Origin: an uncultured Bacteroidota bacterium
GTDB lineage: Bacteria; Bacteroidota; Bacteroidia; Chitinophagales; LD1
DNA: 64,000 nt
Direction: 5' to 3'
NCBI GenBank assembly: GCA_937894725.1
Contig: CALAYL010000029.1
Coordinates: forward strand, 1 to 64,000
A model generated the notes under the pieces. The model was not told the origin of the DNA. It saw nothing but the letters and a program-made list of their open reading frames with translations, and did not search any database. Both the position numbers and the translations under genes were made by a program. Shown here in pieces: positions 16,971 to 26,184 of this stretch (position 1 is its first letter; the number at the start of each line of letters is the position of its first letter).

Positions 16971-17795
16971 TCAATAGCCTAAAAAAGAGTTGTCCAAAAC
17001 GGGTGAATCGGTTGCAATAGGATTTTGATTATACAGTTTAGTCATCAAAAGAAACAATTCGGGCATATTTTGTTTCATCTCTTGTGAACGTTCAAAAAAC
17101 ACCTCTGTAGATACCGCTAGCATCTCGTCAATATTGCTGTAAGCATACACTTTTAAAATAGCGGGTTGATTTGTGCCTCTAAGGTGCATATATTTTACCG
17201 CAGCATTTCTCCAATCTTGATACCCTTTTGCATATCGTTTATCAATATCGATTTTTGATTTTTGGATAAAAAGTGCGTGTGCCAATTCATGTAGTAAAAG
17301 ATTATTGCCATCGGTAGTATTTCTAAATCCTTCCTCCATTTTAGGTGTAGAAAGAGTAACAATTCCTCTTGTAGATGTATGGCCATGGGCTAGCGCTCCA
17401 AAGGCGTTGAGATAATACTCTTGAGGGTGAAAATATATTTCTATAAAATCGGCTAAAAGATAATCGTTAAACCCAAAGGTGATACGTGTCATCTCACTAC
17501 AAGCCGTAAATACAATCCGCTTTTTATCTGGCTCTTCATATAAAAAAGCGAAGTTTTTTGACCGAGCAAATACATGAAACCGATGAATAAATTTCTCTTT
17601 CAACGCTTTGCTTAGTGCTACAAAGTAAGGCGAAGCAAACTCAAGAAAAGCTACAATATCTTCTCTTTGCTTTTTGGATGGTCTATAGAAGAATCTATTT
17701 ATCTGCAATTTAAAAAGCAAATACATGCGCTTCCGATAGAAGGTTACCAACAGGATAGTAGCCATAATGAATAAGATAAAAAAGAGGTCTAACAT
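16971..17795 (-). CDS. MtfA-like zinc metallopeptidase (M90 family)
   Basis: This 274-residue protein has an N-terminal membrane helix (MLDLFFILFIMATILLVTFY) and an M90-type catalytic region: H-E-L-A-H near residue 167 with a downstream E in NIDEMLAVSTEVFFE that can complete the zinc site. In E. coli MtfA acts on the Mlc repressor and affects glucose uptake; no such partner is seen here, so the substrate is unknown. The start codon sits in the loop of a terminator-like hairpin (17778-17805) behind the upstream porP/sprF gene. Confidence 0.8.
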   Translation of the reverse strand: MLDLFFILFIMATILLVTFYRKRMYLLFKLQINRFFYRPSKKQREDIVAFLEFASPYFVALSKALKEKFIHRFHVFARSKNFAFLYEEPDKKRIVFTACSEMTRITFGFNDYLLADFIEIYFHPQEYYLNAFGALAHGHTSTRGIVTLSTPKMEEGFRNTTDGNNLLLHELAHALFIQKSKIDIDKRYAKGYQDWRNAAVKYMHLRGTNQPAILKVYAYSNIDEMLAVSTEVFFERSQEMKQNMPELFLLMTKLYNQNPIATDSPVLDNSFLGY

Positions 17796-17805
17796 CCTCT
17801 TTTTT
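17778..17805. terminator. Terminator-like hairpin around the peptidase start codon
   Basis: The stem AAAAAAGAGG / CCTCTTTTTT (17778-17787 with 17796-17805) has an 8-base loop that includes the start codon of the MtfA-like gene (17793-17795). Read from the upstream porP/sprF gene it would be a weak terminator with U-rich ends. Confidence 0.4.
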
Positions 17806-17847
17806 TTGTCAAATGGAAAGAAAAAAATATCGACACCATCTTATTGA

Positions 17848-18984
17848 TTAAAACACGGGGCACGCCCATTTTTGTTCTTGTTTTCTGCCTTTCCATGCTG
17901 TGCTGAGCACCAAAGAAATTTCCAGTCCGCCATTCAATCTCCCTACTTGATAAAGTTTTGAATACAGCACATCGTAGTTTATCAAAAGTCGGCATTGTTT
18001 GTAGCTATACCCTACTATAGGTGACCACGCATCTTTGACTCTAAAATAACTCCCTATCCAAAAAGTAGAATTTGATTCAGGACGCAATGGGTCATTGGTT
18101 TTGATACCTACCATTCCCCCGAGTACTAGCTCCCACGCCTTTTTTTGAAAAGTAAAATATGCATCTGTCTGATACGAAATTTTTCTATTCAATGTACCTG
18201 AAACATTGAGTACCGCTATATAGCGATAGCCTAATTTATTGTTTGATATAGCATAAAACTGATCTTGTGGTCGATTGATATGCAACATCGAAAAGCTAGT
18301 ACCCAATCGTACTTTATCATTTATCCTTGCGTCAAATCCTAGCCCAAATCCCATGTCAAAACCGTTGATGGTATTGGTATTGGGACTTTCTAGCGTAGGC
18401 AAGCTTCGATCAAACCCTGCATCATCTACCCATTGATTGTTGAAATAAAACTTTTCGAAATCAACCGTTTTGGTGATATAATTTGCCTGAAAACCTGCAG
18501 ATAGTACGTATCTATTTTCTCGGTCAAAAGCCTGATGCCAAGCCACACTGCCCCCAAAGCGCATATAGCGTAAACGCCCATCGCCAGCGGCATCATTTAG
18601 AAAATTGAGGCCGATACCCAGCCACCCTCTTTTCACCTTTTTTTCCAACAAAGCAAAATCAACAAAGGCATTTTGCGAATGATAATTAAATGTCTGCTGA
18701 TTAGTCGCCCAAGGCCATTGGTATTTATAGTTTACACCTCCGCGAATATTGCCTTGAAAATTGCCTGTAGCCGAAGGAGCCAGCAAGATAGGTTGAGTGA
18801 AAAACTGGGTGAAATGAATGTCTTGGGCGTAATTGATGATTGAGAATTTAGAATTTAGAATTAGGAAGAATACAAATTTGAGGATTGAGGATTGAGGATT
18901 GAAGATTGAAGATTGAAAAGACCCTTCCATCATCCATTTTCCATTTCCCATTTTCCATTTTCCATCATCTATTCTCTTTCTCAT
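17848..18984 (-). CDS. PorP/SprF family T9SS-associated outer membrane protein
   Basis: PorP/SprF proteins are outer-membrane beta-barrel partners of T9SS substrates with type B (gliding-associated) tails. The mature part (AQDIHFTQFFTQPILLAPSATG onward, about 325 residues) is typical, including the repeated beta strands and VGYSYK-like ends. The first 50 residues are unusual: they are encoded by simple repeats (18833-18975) and replace the normal MKK-type signal peptide. The start overlaps the stop of the upstream 1510-residue substrate gene (ATGA), so translation is probably coupled. This arrangement of substrate then sprF is common in the phylum. Confidence 0.88.
   Translation of the reverse strand: MRKRIDDGKWKMGNGKWMMEGSFQSSIFNPQSSILKFVFFLILNSKFSIINYAQDIHFTQFFTQPILLAPSATGNFQGNIRGGVNYKYQWPWATNQQTFNYHSQNAFVDFALLEKKVKRGWLGIGLNFLNDAAGDGRLRYMRFGGSVAWHQAFDRENRYVLSAGFQANYITKTVDFEKFYFNNQWVDDAGFDRSLPTLESPNTNTINGFDMGFGLGFDARINDKVRLGTSFSMLHINRPQDQFYAISNNKLGYRYIAVLNVSGTLNRKISYQTDAYFTFQKKAWELVLGGMVGIKTNDPLRPESNSTFWIGSYFRVKDAWSPIVGYSYKQCRLLINYDVLYSKLYQVGRLNGGLEISLVLSTAWKGRKQEQKWACPVF
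18833..18975. repeat. Simple-repeat block inside the porP/sprF 5' end
   Basis: Three short tandem arrays follow one another: an AATTTAG-type array (about 18833-18864), a GATTGAG/GATTGAA array (about 18881-18917) and a TTTTCCA-type array (about 18926-18967). They are in frame with the gene and encode GKWKMGNGKWMMEG, FQSSIFNPQSSIL and LILNSKFSIIN. Confidence 0.75.
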
Positions 18985-21900
18985 CGCAACAATGTTATAT
19001 TCCCCTTCAATTCCTTTCTCACCTCATTGATAAATCGGGCACGAACTAGGTAGGTATAGACTTCCAGTTCTTGTCGTTCGCCTTTATACACGCCATCCCA
19101 GCCTTCTTTTTGGTCAGTGCTATAATATACCTGCTGACCCCAGCGATTGAAAATACGAAACTCTAATGCTACAATCCCTCTGCCCTCCACAAAAACTCTA
19201 TCGTTGATGCCATCTCCGTTGGGACTAAACGCATTGGGCACACCAATGAGTGGAATGAATGAAATAAACACACTGTCGCAAATCGTATCTCTACAAGGCG
19301 CATTTAAAATATAGGCTTCTAAACAGATTTGATGCCAACCTATACTCTTTTTATATTGATATGTAGGCGAAAAATCTGTACTCGTGTTATCATCGCCAAA
19401 CGACCAGTTGTAAGTATTTGCATTGATACTCGTGTTTTGTAGATAGATATCTTCTTCAAACTTGTAGGTGTCGCGCGTCAAAATAAAATTGGCTATAGGT
19501 TGAGCATAAACAATCACGGGCTTTGCTACAGTATCTACCACATTGCAAGATGCGGTATCACGAATGGCCAAGTTGACGATGTAAGTGCCTGATGTTCCAT
19601 AGGTGTGTACAGGATTCGTAAGCGTATCAAAGGTATTATCTCCAAAACTCCAGCTATAAGTGGCGTTGGCTTGTGTGCTCGTATTGGTAAACTTTACAGC
19701 GGCACCATCACATACATCGGCCAATGTGAAATCTGCCACAGCGTTAGGTTTAAGTGTTACGATTCGACTAATAGTATCTAAAGGATGACAGCGAGTAGTA
19801 TCTGTAACTATCAGTGTGATAGTATATGTACCAGGTAGATAATAGTGGTGGTCAGGGTTTTGGGCTGTAGAAGCAGTTGTGCCATCGCCAAAATCCCATA
19901 AATATTCCACGGCATGGATACTTTGATCTACCATTTGTACATACAAATCCGAATCGCAATCATTGATCGTATTTACATCAAATAATGCTATTACAAAATC
20001 ATCTATCACGACCACCGTAGCATAGTTGGAATCTATATTCACACAAGCATTAGAATCTATAGATACCTGTAAAATTCGATACGTACCTGTATCTACAAAA
20101 GTATGTGTAACCATAGTACCCGAAGCGGAATCACCATCACCAAAAAACCAAAAATATCGTGTAGTGGCTAAAGGTGAAACGCCTGTAAAGGTCGTAGTGA
20201 ATGGCACACAACCCAAAGTGTCACTTATGTCTATATCGGTCTGCAATGGCGCTAAGCTGATAATGATAATTTGGGTATCTATCGGGTGGCAAATTTGTTT
20301 TAAATCTACGATGATATGCCTGAGCGTATCGAATGTAGTGCCTTTGTAAGTATGAGTAGCAGGGTTAGTATTGCTCGTAGCACCATCGCCCCAAATCCAG
20401 AGTTCACTATCTTCACCTACATAGTTTGAGAAAACAGTGACCTGCACAGAGTCGCAATTAAAAAATCGTCTGTTGACCACAAAACTGGCATCGGCACTAG
20501 AGTCTATGACTGTGATGGTAAAATGAGCGGTATCTTTTTTATTGCAAGTAGTAGAGTCAAACCAATATACTACGGCATTATATACACCTGTATTTTGATA
20601 GGTATGTGTTGGGGTTCGGAGCGTAGAAGAATCGCCATCGCCAAAATACCAGCTATAATCGCCAAAAGTATAAGATGTCGTATTGTCAAATATAACGGTC
20701 AATGGCGGACAGCCTAGCGTGTCATTTGGTACAATAGCCAAATCAATTGTAGGGGGAATAAAAATTTGCGTAGCAAAGGAATCGCGCAGATTGCATCTTG
20801 TAGAATCGGACATGACCAGCTTTACATTATAGCTTCCACTTGATGCATACGCATGAGCGATCGTTTGGGTAGTAGCGGTGTTTCCATCGCCCAAAGTCCA
20901 TAAATATTTGGTCGTGGCATTGCCTCCTGTAGAGGCTATAGCTACTTGGTTTTGCTTACAATCTATTTGAATATTGGGCAAAAAATTGGCCTCTAAACTA
21001 TCGTCTCGCACCCATACTTCTACATAAGCGGTATCTGATACATTACAAGAGTTTGGATCGGTGCCTATAAGCTTTACTAGGTATCTTCCTGTATCAGTAA
21101 AGGTATGTACTGGATTGGTAAGCGATGAAAATGCACCATCTCGAAAATCCCACAACACATTTTGCACATTGTACAATACACTCGTAAACTGCACTGTGAG
21201 GGGCACACAGCCTGTAGCTCTAGGTGAGGCATTGACAGCTACACTCGTAGCCCCTAAGTTAAATTCTATTTTCAACCCAAGAATATTGCAATTTGCTCCA
21301 GGTCTATTTGGCGATACTGTACCTGCTGTAGTAGGGGTAATAAGCACACCACCGCAACTGGCACAAAGCGCTTGATACATCACTCCTCGTTTGTCAAATC
21401 TACTCGTGCCCCCATCTACATGTTCATCTACTCCCGCTTTGCCAAAATAAGATCCATACAGCACTGTGGTTGCATTTTTAGCCAATACAAAAAAGTAAAA
21501 ATCGTTGCCATCTGTTGTTTTTTGGAGCGCATCATTGGTAATCGGCACATTTTGCAAGCTATTTTCTAAAAAACCCCACGCTACAAATTGCGAATTAGCT
21601 TTACAACCCCAGCCAGATACATACACATTTTGACAGGTATCTACCAAAAATGCTGTAGGAGAAATATTCGTTTTGCCGCCTCCTCCGCCAAATACTGTAG
21701 AGTATATGACCGTAGTCAATGTAGGGTTTAGTTTGGTGATAAACTGCCCACTATTCGGATTGCTGTAGGCCGCATTTATCACAGGATAAGCTCCTGTGGT
21801 TTGCCCTGTTATATACACATCTCCTGCATCATCTTGTTTCACAAAATAAACTTGATCTTTGCCGCTAGTGCCTATAAATGTGCTATTCAAAATGGCGGTA

Positions 21901-23513
21901 CCAGTAGGATTGAGCAATGCTACAAAACCATCAAACAATCCGCCTTTGTAGGTTGTGTTTAAAGCGCCTGCCTTTGTCGGAAAGTTGCTACTCATCGTGC
22001 CTCCTGCTATATAGAGTCCACCACTCACATCGAGATTGAGCGAATAGCAGGCATCATCGCTACTGCCACCGATATAGGTGCTGTATATAAGTTGTGAACA
22101 GTCATTGTTGAGTTTAAACACGCAACCATCCAGTGCGCCAGCATTACTGGCTTGAGATGCTCCTGGTGAAACAGGAAAATTAGTCGAATAGGTACAACTA
22201 GCTACATACAAGTTGCCATTTGCATCTGTATTTATTTCCCCTCTATTTTGGTCGCCATAGTTTTGTTTCAAATTACCTGGAGTTTCCTCTCTGGGGTTAT
22301 AGTTGATGCCATCCATACCGCTGCCTCCCATGTAGGTAGAGCCAATGAGTGCCGTACCTGTAGCATTCAATTTCGTGACGACTATATCAGCACTGCCATT
22401 ATAAGTAGCATCGTAAGCGCCTACTGTGACAGGAAAATTAGAAGAATAGGTGGTTCCGTAAATTCCCAAATTGCCTTGCGCATCTACAATGAGGGAATTA
22501 GGAGCTTCATTGTCTCTACCGCCTATATAGGTAGAATATACACGTGCCGTACCGCTAGGGTTGAGTTTGGTAATGCCCATATCGCATGAAAAGCCAATAC
22601 CATTACCATTGCCACTACCTGGTGCTGTATTGCCGCCCGTACCTCCACCCCAAGTTGCTTGAAATGCCCCCGGTGTAGTCGGGTAAAAATTAGTTCCTGC
22701 ATCGGTAGCATTTACATATCCACCCAAATACATATTGCCACCAGCATCATAGGTAGCCGTGTAGCCCCAACTATCTGCCGTAGAGCCTACGTGTGTTGAA
22801 AATACAATGGTTGGGTCTATAATTAAAACTTCATTTTTGTCATATCCATCTGGGAAAGTATAAGTAAAAGAAAGTTCGCTAGTGCTATTCAACATACACT
22901 TTACACTCGTTTTTTTACCCTGGATAAATTGATACGCTTCGATATTTTTTTCGATTACCTCCCCGACCGAAGTTTTGTAGTTGATTTCGTTTTTTCGAAG
23001 CGTTATTTTTTCGATACCCTCATATTTTTGTACCAGCTGATTAGGGTCTGCACCGGGCTGTATCACAAAATCATATACGATACCCTCGCTATTGCCTTTT
23101 ACCCGTAGGTCTATGCCATTATACAAGTCCTTGAAAGTGGCAGCAGCATATGCTTTCACGTTGCTACGCCATTTTTTGCTGTCATTGCCTATAAAATAGT
23201 TGAAATAAGTAGCCGATATATCGGTAGGTACGATAGCCGATGGACTAGCGCCTACAAAACCTATCTTGTAAAAGTGTGCATTTAGTGTTTTTTCTTTCTG
23301 TTTTACACGTTCACTATGCGTATGCCCCAAATTGTGTAGGAGAAAAGAAAGTTTATCTTTTTCTAGTATAAACGAGCCAATAGTAAGTTCAGCTTTGTAT
23401 TGCACTTCGGGTGTCCATTGCCCTTCATTTTTGACAAAAAGCATCTCATCGCTAGCCCATAGCCTACATGGCAAAAGGAAAAGGGTAACTATAAAATAGA
23501 GTCTTTTTAGCAT
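18981..23513 (-). CDS. Giant T9SS type B substrate: DUF7948, beta-propeller (SBBP) repeats, eight PKD domains, gliding-motility C-terminal domain
   Basis: The 1510-residue secreted protein has a signal peptide, a DUF7948 domain (FVKNEGQWTPEVQYKAEL near residue 28), a run of SBBP-type beta-propeller repeats of the form IYSTYIGG (about 230-720), eight PKD-like domains each marked by a W-x-F-G-D-G-like motif (about 760-1420), and a C-terminal CHU_C/gliding-associated domain (PNAFSPNGDGINDR... GNITLLR). Such proteins leave through T9SS and are exposed at the cell surface as adhesins or structural proteins. The last codons overlap the PorP/SprF gene, its likely export partner. Confidence 0.92.
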   Translation of the reverse strand: MLKRLYFIVTLFLLPCRLWASDEMLFVKNEGQWTPEVQYKAELTIGSFILEKDKLSFLLHNLGHTHSERVKQKEKTLNAHFYKIGFVGASPSAIVPTDISATYFNYFIGNDSKKWRSNVKAYAAATFKDLYNGIDLRVKGNSEGIVYDFVIQPGADPNQLVQKYEGIEKITLRKNEINYKTSVGEVIEKNIEAYQFIQGKKTSVKCMLNSTSELSFTYTFPDGYDKNEVLIIDPTIVFSTHVGSTADSWGYTATYDAGGNMYLGGYVNATDAGTNFYPTTPGAFQATWGGGTGGNTAPGSGNGNGIGFSCDMGITKLNPSGTARVYSTYIGGRDNEAPNSLIVDAQGNLGIYGTTYSSNFPVTVGAYDATYNGSADIVVTKLNATGTALIGSTYMGGSGMDGINYNPREETPGNLKQNYGDQNRGEINTDANGNLYVASCTYSTNFPVSPGASQASNAGALDGCVFKLNNDCSQLIYSTYIGGSSDDACYSLNLDVSGGLYIAGGTMSSNFPTKAGALNTTYKGGLFDGFVALLNPTGTAILNSTFIGTSGKDQVYFVKQDDAGDVYITGQTTGAYPVINAAYSNPNSGQFITKLNPTLTTVIYSTVFGGGGGKTNISPTAFLVDTCQNVYVSGWGCKANSQFVAWGFLENSLQNVPITNDALQKTTDGNDFYFFVLAKNATTVLYGSYFGKAGVDEHVDGGTSRFDKRGVMYQALCASCGGVLITPTTAGTVSPNRPGANCNILGLKIEFNLGATSVAVNASPRATGCVPLTVQFTSVLYNVQNVLWDFRDGAFSSLTNPVHTFTDTGRYLVKLIGTDPNSCNVSDTAYVEVWVRDDSLEANFLPNIQIDCKQNQVAIASTGGNATTKYLWTLGDGNTATTQTIAHAYASSGSYNVKLVMSDSTRCNLRDSFATQIFIPPTIDLAIVPNDTLGCPPLTVIFDNTTSYTFGDYSWYFGDGDSSTLRTPTHTYQNTGVYNAVVYWFDSTTCNKKDTAHFTITVIDSSADASFVVNRRFFNCDSVQVTVFSNYVGEDSELWIWGDGATSNTNPATHTYKGTTFDTLRHIIVDLKQICHPIDTQIIIISLAPLQTDIDISDTLGCVPFTTTFTGVSPLATTRYFWFFGDGDSASGTMVTHTFVDTGTYRILQVSIDSNACVNIDSNYATVVVIDDFVIALFDVNTINDCDSDLYVQMVDQSIHAVEYLWDFGDGTTASTAQNPDHHYYLPGTYTITLIVTDTTRCHPLDTISRIVTLKPNAVADFTLADVCDGAAVKFTNTSTQANATYSWSFGDNTFDTLTNPVHTYGTSGTYIVNLAIRDTASCNVVDTVAKPVIVYAQPIANFILTRDTYKFEEDIYLQNTSINANTYNWSFGDDNTSTDFSPTYQYKKSIGWHQICLEAYILNAPCRDTICDSVFISFIPLIGVPNAFSPNGDGINDRVFVEGRGIVALEFRIFNRWGQQVYYSTDQKEGWDGVYKGERQELEVYTYLVRARFINEVRKELKGNITLLR

Positions 23514-23627
23514 GGGGTCGAGTGCGATTGAACCTTAAATATCAATATAATTTTCTATTGGTGTGATATAAAAGACAAAAAAAACAAACTTAAGGATGCA
23601 TCTCTCTTTTGATTTTAGGCAAAAATG

Positions 23628-23658
23628 TTTCGTGATTTCGGTTTTGCGTGTATATTTG
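23628..23658 (+). promoter_or_regulatory. Promoter of the tRNA gene
   Basis: TATATTTG (23651-23658) matches TAnnTTTG, with TTTC at 23628-23631, 19 bp upstream. The tRNA begins 12 bases after the -7 box. Confidence 0.55.
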
Positions 23659-23670
23659 CGCTTCTGTATA

Positions 23671-23744
23671 GGTCCTATAGCTCATTCGGTTAGAGCAACT
23701 GACTCATAATCAGTAGGTGCTTGGTTCGATTCCAAGTGGGACCA
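23671..23744 (+). tRNA. tRNA with CAT anticodon (elongator Met or Ile2)
   Basis: A full cloverleaf folds: acceptor GGTCCTA with TGGGACC, a D-arm with GCTC/GAGC, anticodon arm ACTGA-CTCATAA-TCAGT, and T-arm CTTGG-TTCGATT-CCAAG. The CAT anticodon can be elongator tRNA-Met or tRNA-Ile2 (modified to lysidine by TilS); the sequence alone does not let me choose safely. The terminal CCA is not encoded. It is a single gene with its own promoter and terminator. Confidence 0.95.
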
Positions 23745-23754
23745 CTTAAAAACC

Positions 23755-23787
23755 AAGCGATTAGACAAAAAATCTAGTCGCTTTTTT
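23755..23787 (+). terminator. Rho-independent terminator of the tRNA gene
   Basis: The stem AGCGATTAGA with TCTAGTCGCT (one G-U pair) encloses an A-rich loop and is followed by a T-tract, 11 bases after the tRNA. Confidence 0.85.
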
Positions 23788-23874
23788 ATTTAGCTCAAGC
23801 TCCTCTCGCACTTATTTTAGCAAAACGTTACTCCAGAATATTTACTTGAGCACGGGCGAAAAAAGTAGCCGATA

Positions 23875-24492
23875 TTATTTTTTCCACTTCACAGAGCAGC
23901 CTACAGCCTTAGTGAGAACAAGTGTTACATCCTTTCCCGCTACCAACTCATCTAGCGCATTTTCAGCATAACGCTTCGTTACTTTTGTTGCATCATCGTA
24001 GTTGTCATCTATAGCTCCTACATACTTCACCGATAGTTTTTTATTCTCTTTTTGAAGAATATAAACATGTGGTGTTTTCAATGCGCCATATGCTTTTGCT
24101 ACTTCTTGCGTTTCATCTATGAGATAAGGAAATGTAAACCCCTTTTCTTTCGCTCTTTTTTGCATTTCATCAAATCCATCTTCGGGGTATTGAACTACAT
24201 CGTTAGGATTGATAGCGATTACTGGATAGCCTAGTTTTTTGTATTTAGCATCTAAGGCGTTTAGTCTGTCTTCATATTTGATAGCAAAAGGACAGTGATT
24301 GCAGGTAAACACCACCACAAAGCCTTTGGCATCTTTAAAGTCAGCTAGGCTAACCATTTTATTGTCGATGTTTTTGAGTTTGAAATCTGAAGCTTCAGCA
24401 CCAGGGTCATACCCAGAAACTTTGAAAGTGAATGAAAGTAGTGCTAAAATAGCTACTGAGCTGAGCGCAATAAATAATTTTTTCAATTTCAT
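23875..24492 (-). CDS. Secreted peroxiredoxin-like thioredoxin-fold protein
   Basis: This 205-residue protein has an N-terminal signal sequence and an AhpC/TSA-type domain. The C-N-H-C-P motif in VVVFTCNHCPFAIKYEDRL is typical of the PRX-like group found next to TlpA-like genes in Bacteroidota. It should act in thiol redox control in the periplasm. It overlaps the preceding tlpA-like gene by four bases (ATGA), so the two are one operon and probably work in series as reductant and reductase. Confidence 0.82.
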   Translation of the reverse strand: MKLKKLFIALSSVAILALLSFTFKVSGYDPGAEASDFKLKNIDNKMVSLADFKDAKGFVVVFTCNHCPFAIKYEDRLNALDAKYKKLGYPVIAINPNDVVQYPEDGFDEMQKRAKEKGFTFPYLIDETQEVAKAYGALKTPHVYILQKENKKLSVKYVGAIDDNYDDATKVTKRYAENALDELVAGKDVTLVLTKAVGCSVKWKK

Positions 24493-24986
24493 TTTAGTGG
24501 TTTTTTGAGGTTTACAAAATCAATGAGTTCTTGAAGAGAATAAAAAGAATCTGAGTGGTCAAGTCTTTTGTCTTTTGCTAACAAAATAGTGTAGGGAATG
24601 TTTCCCTGCCAAGAGGGATTTATTTTATTGATAAAATAATCTAAATCGGTTGCGTCTAATAAATATCGAGTACCCTTCCAGCCTCTTTTTTGGATAAATT
24701 TCTCTACTCTTTCTGGATTAGATGGACTATCAAAAGAGAGTAAAATAAGTTCAGGACTTTTATCCCCAAGTACGCTATCTAATTGCATAAAATACGGCAA
24801 CTCCTCTACACAAGGCTTGCACCAAGTAGCCCAAAAATTGATGAGCACGGTATTGGAGTCTTGTTTTTGCTCTATCAACCCAAAGAAAGACTCCGGTTTG
24901 ATTTTAGCAACAGACTGAGCAGAGAGGTGCAAAGTGATACCACTAATGATAAAGATAAGTAGAAAAGTGGATTTTGAATTCTTCAA
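24489..24986 (-). CDS. TlpA-like thiol-disulfide reductase
   Basis: The 165-residue protein has a signal peptide and a thioredoxin fold with the W-A-T-W-C-K-P-C-V-E-E-L-P motif of periplasmic TlpA/ResA reductases, which keep protein thiols reduced (for example during cytochrome c assembly). The start is TTG at 24986; no ATG lies near, and this start gives a full signal peptide. It is the first gene of a two-gene operon with the peroxiredoxin-like gene. Confidence 0.85.
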   Translation of the reverse strand: MKNSKSTFLLIFIISGITLHLSAQSVAKIKPESFFGLIEQKQDSNTVLINFWATWCKPCVEELPYFMQLDSVLGDKSPELILLSFDSPSNPERVEKFIQKRGWKGTRYLLDATDLDYFINKINPSWQGNIPYTILLAKDKRLDHSDSFYSLQELIDFVNLKKPLK

Positions 24987-25426
24987 TTTACTGTTTTTGT
25001 TTGATACAACTCAAGATATAAGGTGCTATCTTAAAACCAAATAAAAATCCATTTATTTTTTTGCATACAACGTTATTTTACACTAGTTTCATATCCTACT
25101 TTCCGAAGTCTGACGGTAGGATTGAGGATGGCGACTATGGAATTAAAAAAATGGAAACAAGAATATTTTTGTTCAAAAATCCGTAGTCCCCTGCCAGTGG
25201 CTTTTCTTCAGACTGCGGACAGAAAGGGGAAATGTTCAGCATGGCATCTTGAAATTTAGATTTATCAAGATTTAAAATCCAGTTTATTTTACTTCCAGTT
25301 CACTTGAGTGGTCTTTAATTTATTGCAAACAAAAAGAAATTGAGCATCCTCGTTGCGCTTCGCTAAAAGAGGACGAGTGGGGGGGGTTACTTATGGTTAG
25401 TGAAAAGAAAAACCATAGGAAAAGAC
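24987..25426. other. Gene-free accessory stretch
   Basis: No convincing gene is present. Near 25100-25240 there are relatively GC-rich bases with short inverted matches (GAAGTCTGACGG and TTCAGACTGCGG). At 25347-25373 there is a hairpin of the GCGCTTCGCTA family followed by CGAGT and eight G. The composition and repeats resemble 1-600. Confidence 0.5.
25347..25373. repeat. Hairpin repeat with GCGCTTCGCTA apex
   Basis: The arms TCCTCGTT and AAAGAGGA pair with one mismatch around the same GCGCTTCGCTA centre as 254-280. CGAGT and a G8 run follow. Confidence 0.55.
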
Positions 25427-26008
25427 TCAACGACTAGATATCAACTTTTTTAGTCTCAATTTTGTACAAAAACCAATGTTCAAGTTTACAATTATTGCAT
25501 AAATCAATTTATCCCTCTCGAGTTTTCTTTTTTGTAGATCAATCTCATTCGTAATTTCTAAATAGATACTATTAAAGTCAACATTAAATTTCAGTTTTAA
25601 AGATTCATAAACACGGGGATAACTATTTAAGATTTGAATTGTTTCACTATAATCCAATCTGTTCCAATTTTGATCTTTTAGAAATTCTCCTTTTTTATCA
25701 AAGAATGGTAAATAGTCAATCATTCCATCAACCCACTCTATTGCAACTTTAATTGGCAAATAATTATTTTCTGTGTAAAAAAACTCTTCATTAACAAGTT
25801 CGAAATATTGGGATAAAATTTCTTTATCAAAACTGCCTTTTTGCCTTGAAATCTCTCTAAAGTCAGAAATGCATTTTTGCATTACAGTAAAATGTATTTG
25901 CTTTTTTGAAAAAATATATGCAACCAATATTCCAATTAAGGATAGGCTCGTGAATATGTATGAAATAAACTCTAATAAATCCTTATAGCTTTTAACTCCG
26001 AATTCCAT
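25427..26008 (-). CDS. Hypothetical membrane-anchored protein
   Basis: This 193-residue protein has one clear N-terminal membrane helix (FISYIFTSLSLIGILVAYIF, about residues 14-33), then a charged, probably helical cytoplasmic domain and a possible second hydrophobic patch near the end. The pattern resembles small DUF4760-like accessory proteins, but I do not recognise a definite family. Base composition is more AT-rich than in its neighbours, and it lies in a repeat-rich gap, so recent acquisition is plausible. A 31-codon frame lies 58 bases upstream on the same strand. Confidence 0.6.
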   Translation of the reverse strand: MEFGVKSYKDLLEFISYIFTSLSLIGILVAYIFSKKQIHFTVMQKCISDFREISRQKGSFDKEILSQYFELVNEEFFYTENNYLPIKVAIEWVDGMIDYLPFFDKKGEFLKDQNWNRLDYSETIQILNSYPRVYESLKLKFNVDFNSIYLEITNEIDLQKRKLERDKLIYAIIVNLNIGFCTKLRLKKLISSR

Positions 26009-26066
26009 TCTCTCAGTAATGTTTTATCACACTTAATAATTTTCTAAAATACTATCTTATATTTAT

Positions 26067-26162
26067 TTACCCAAATAAATTGTTTCCTCCAAACTCAGGA
26101 TCCTCAAATAATATCTTGTTAAATTCTACTCCATTTTGTGATGATTTATTCCTATTTCCCAT
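26067..26162 (-). CDS. Possible 31-residue peptide or gene fragment
   Basis: ATG at 26162 opens a short frame ending with TAA at 26067. The peptide starts MGNRNKSSQNGVEFNK and continues with FEDPEFGGNN; it looks like real protein sequence, not translated repeat. It may be a small protein encoded before the gene at 26008, or the surviving end of a deleted gene. Too short to judge by codon use. Confidence 0.3.
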   Translation of the reverse strand: MGNRNKSSQNGVEFNKILFEDPEFGGNNLFG

Positions 26163-26184
26163 AAGTTTATAATAGATCTTACCT

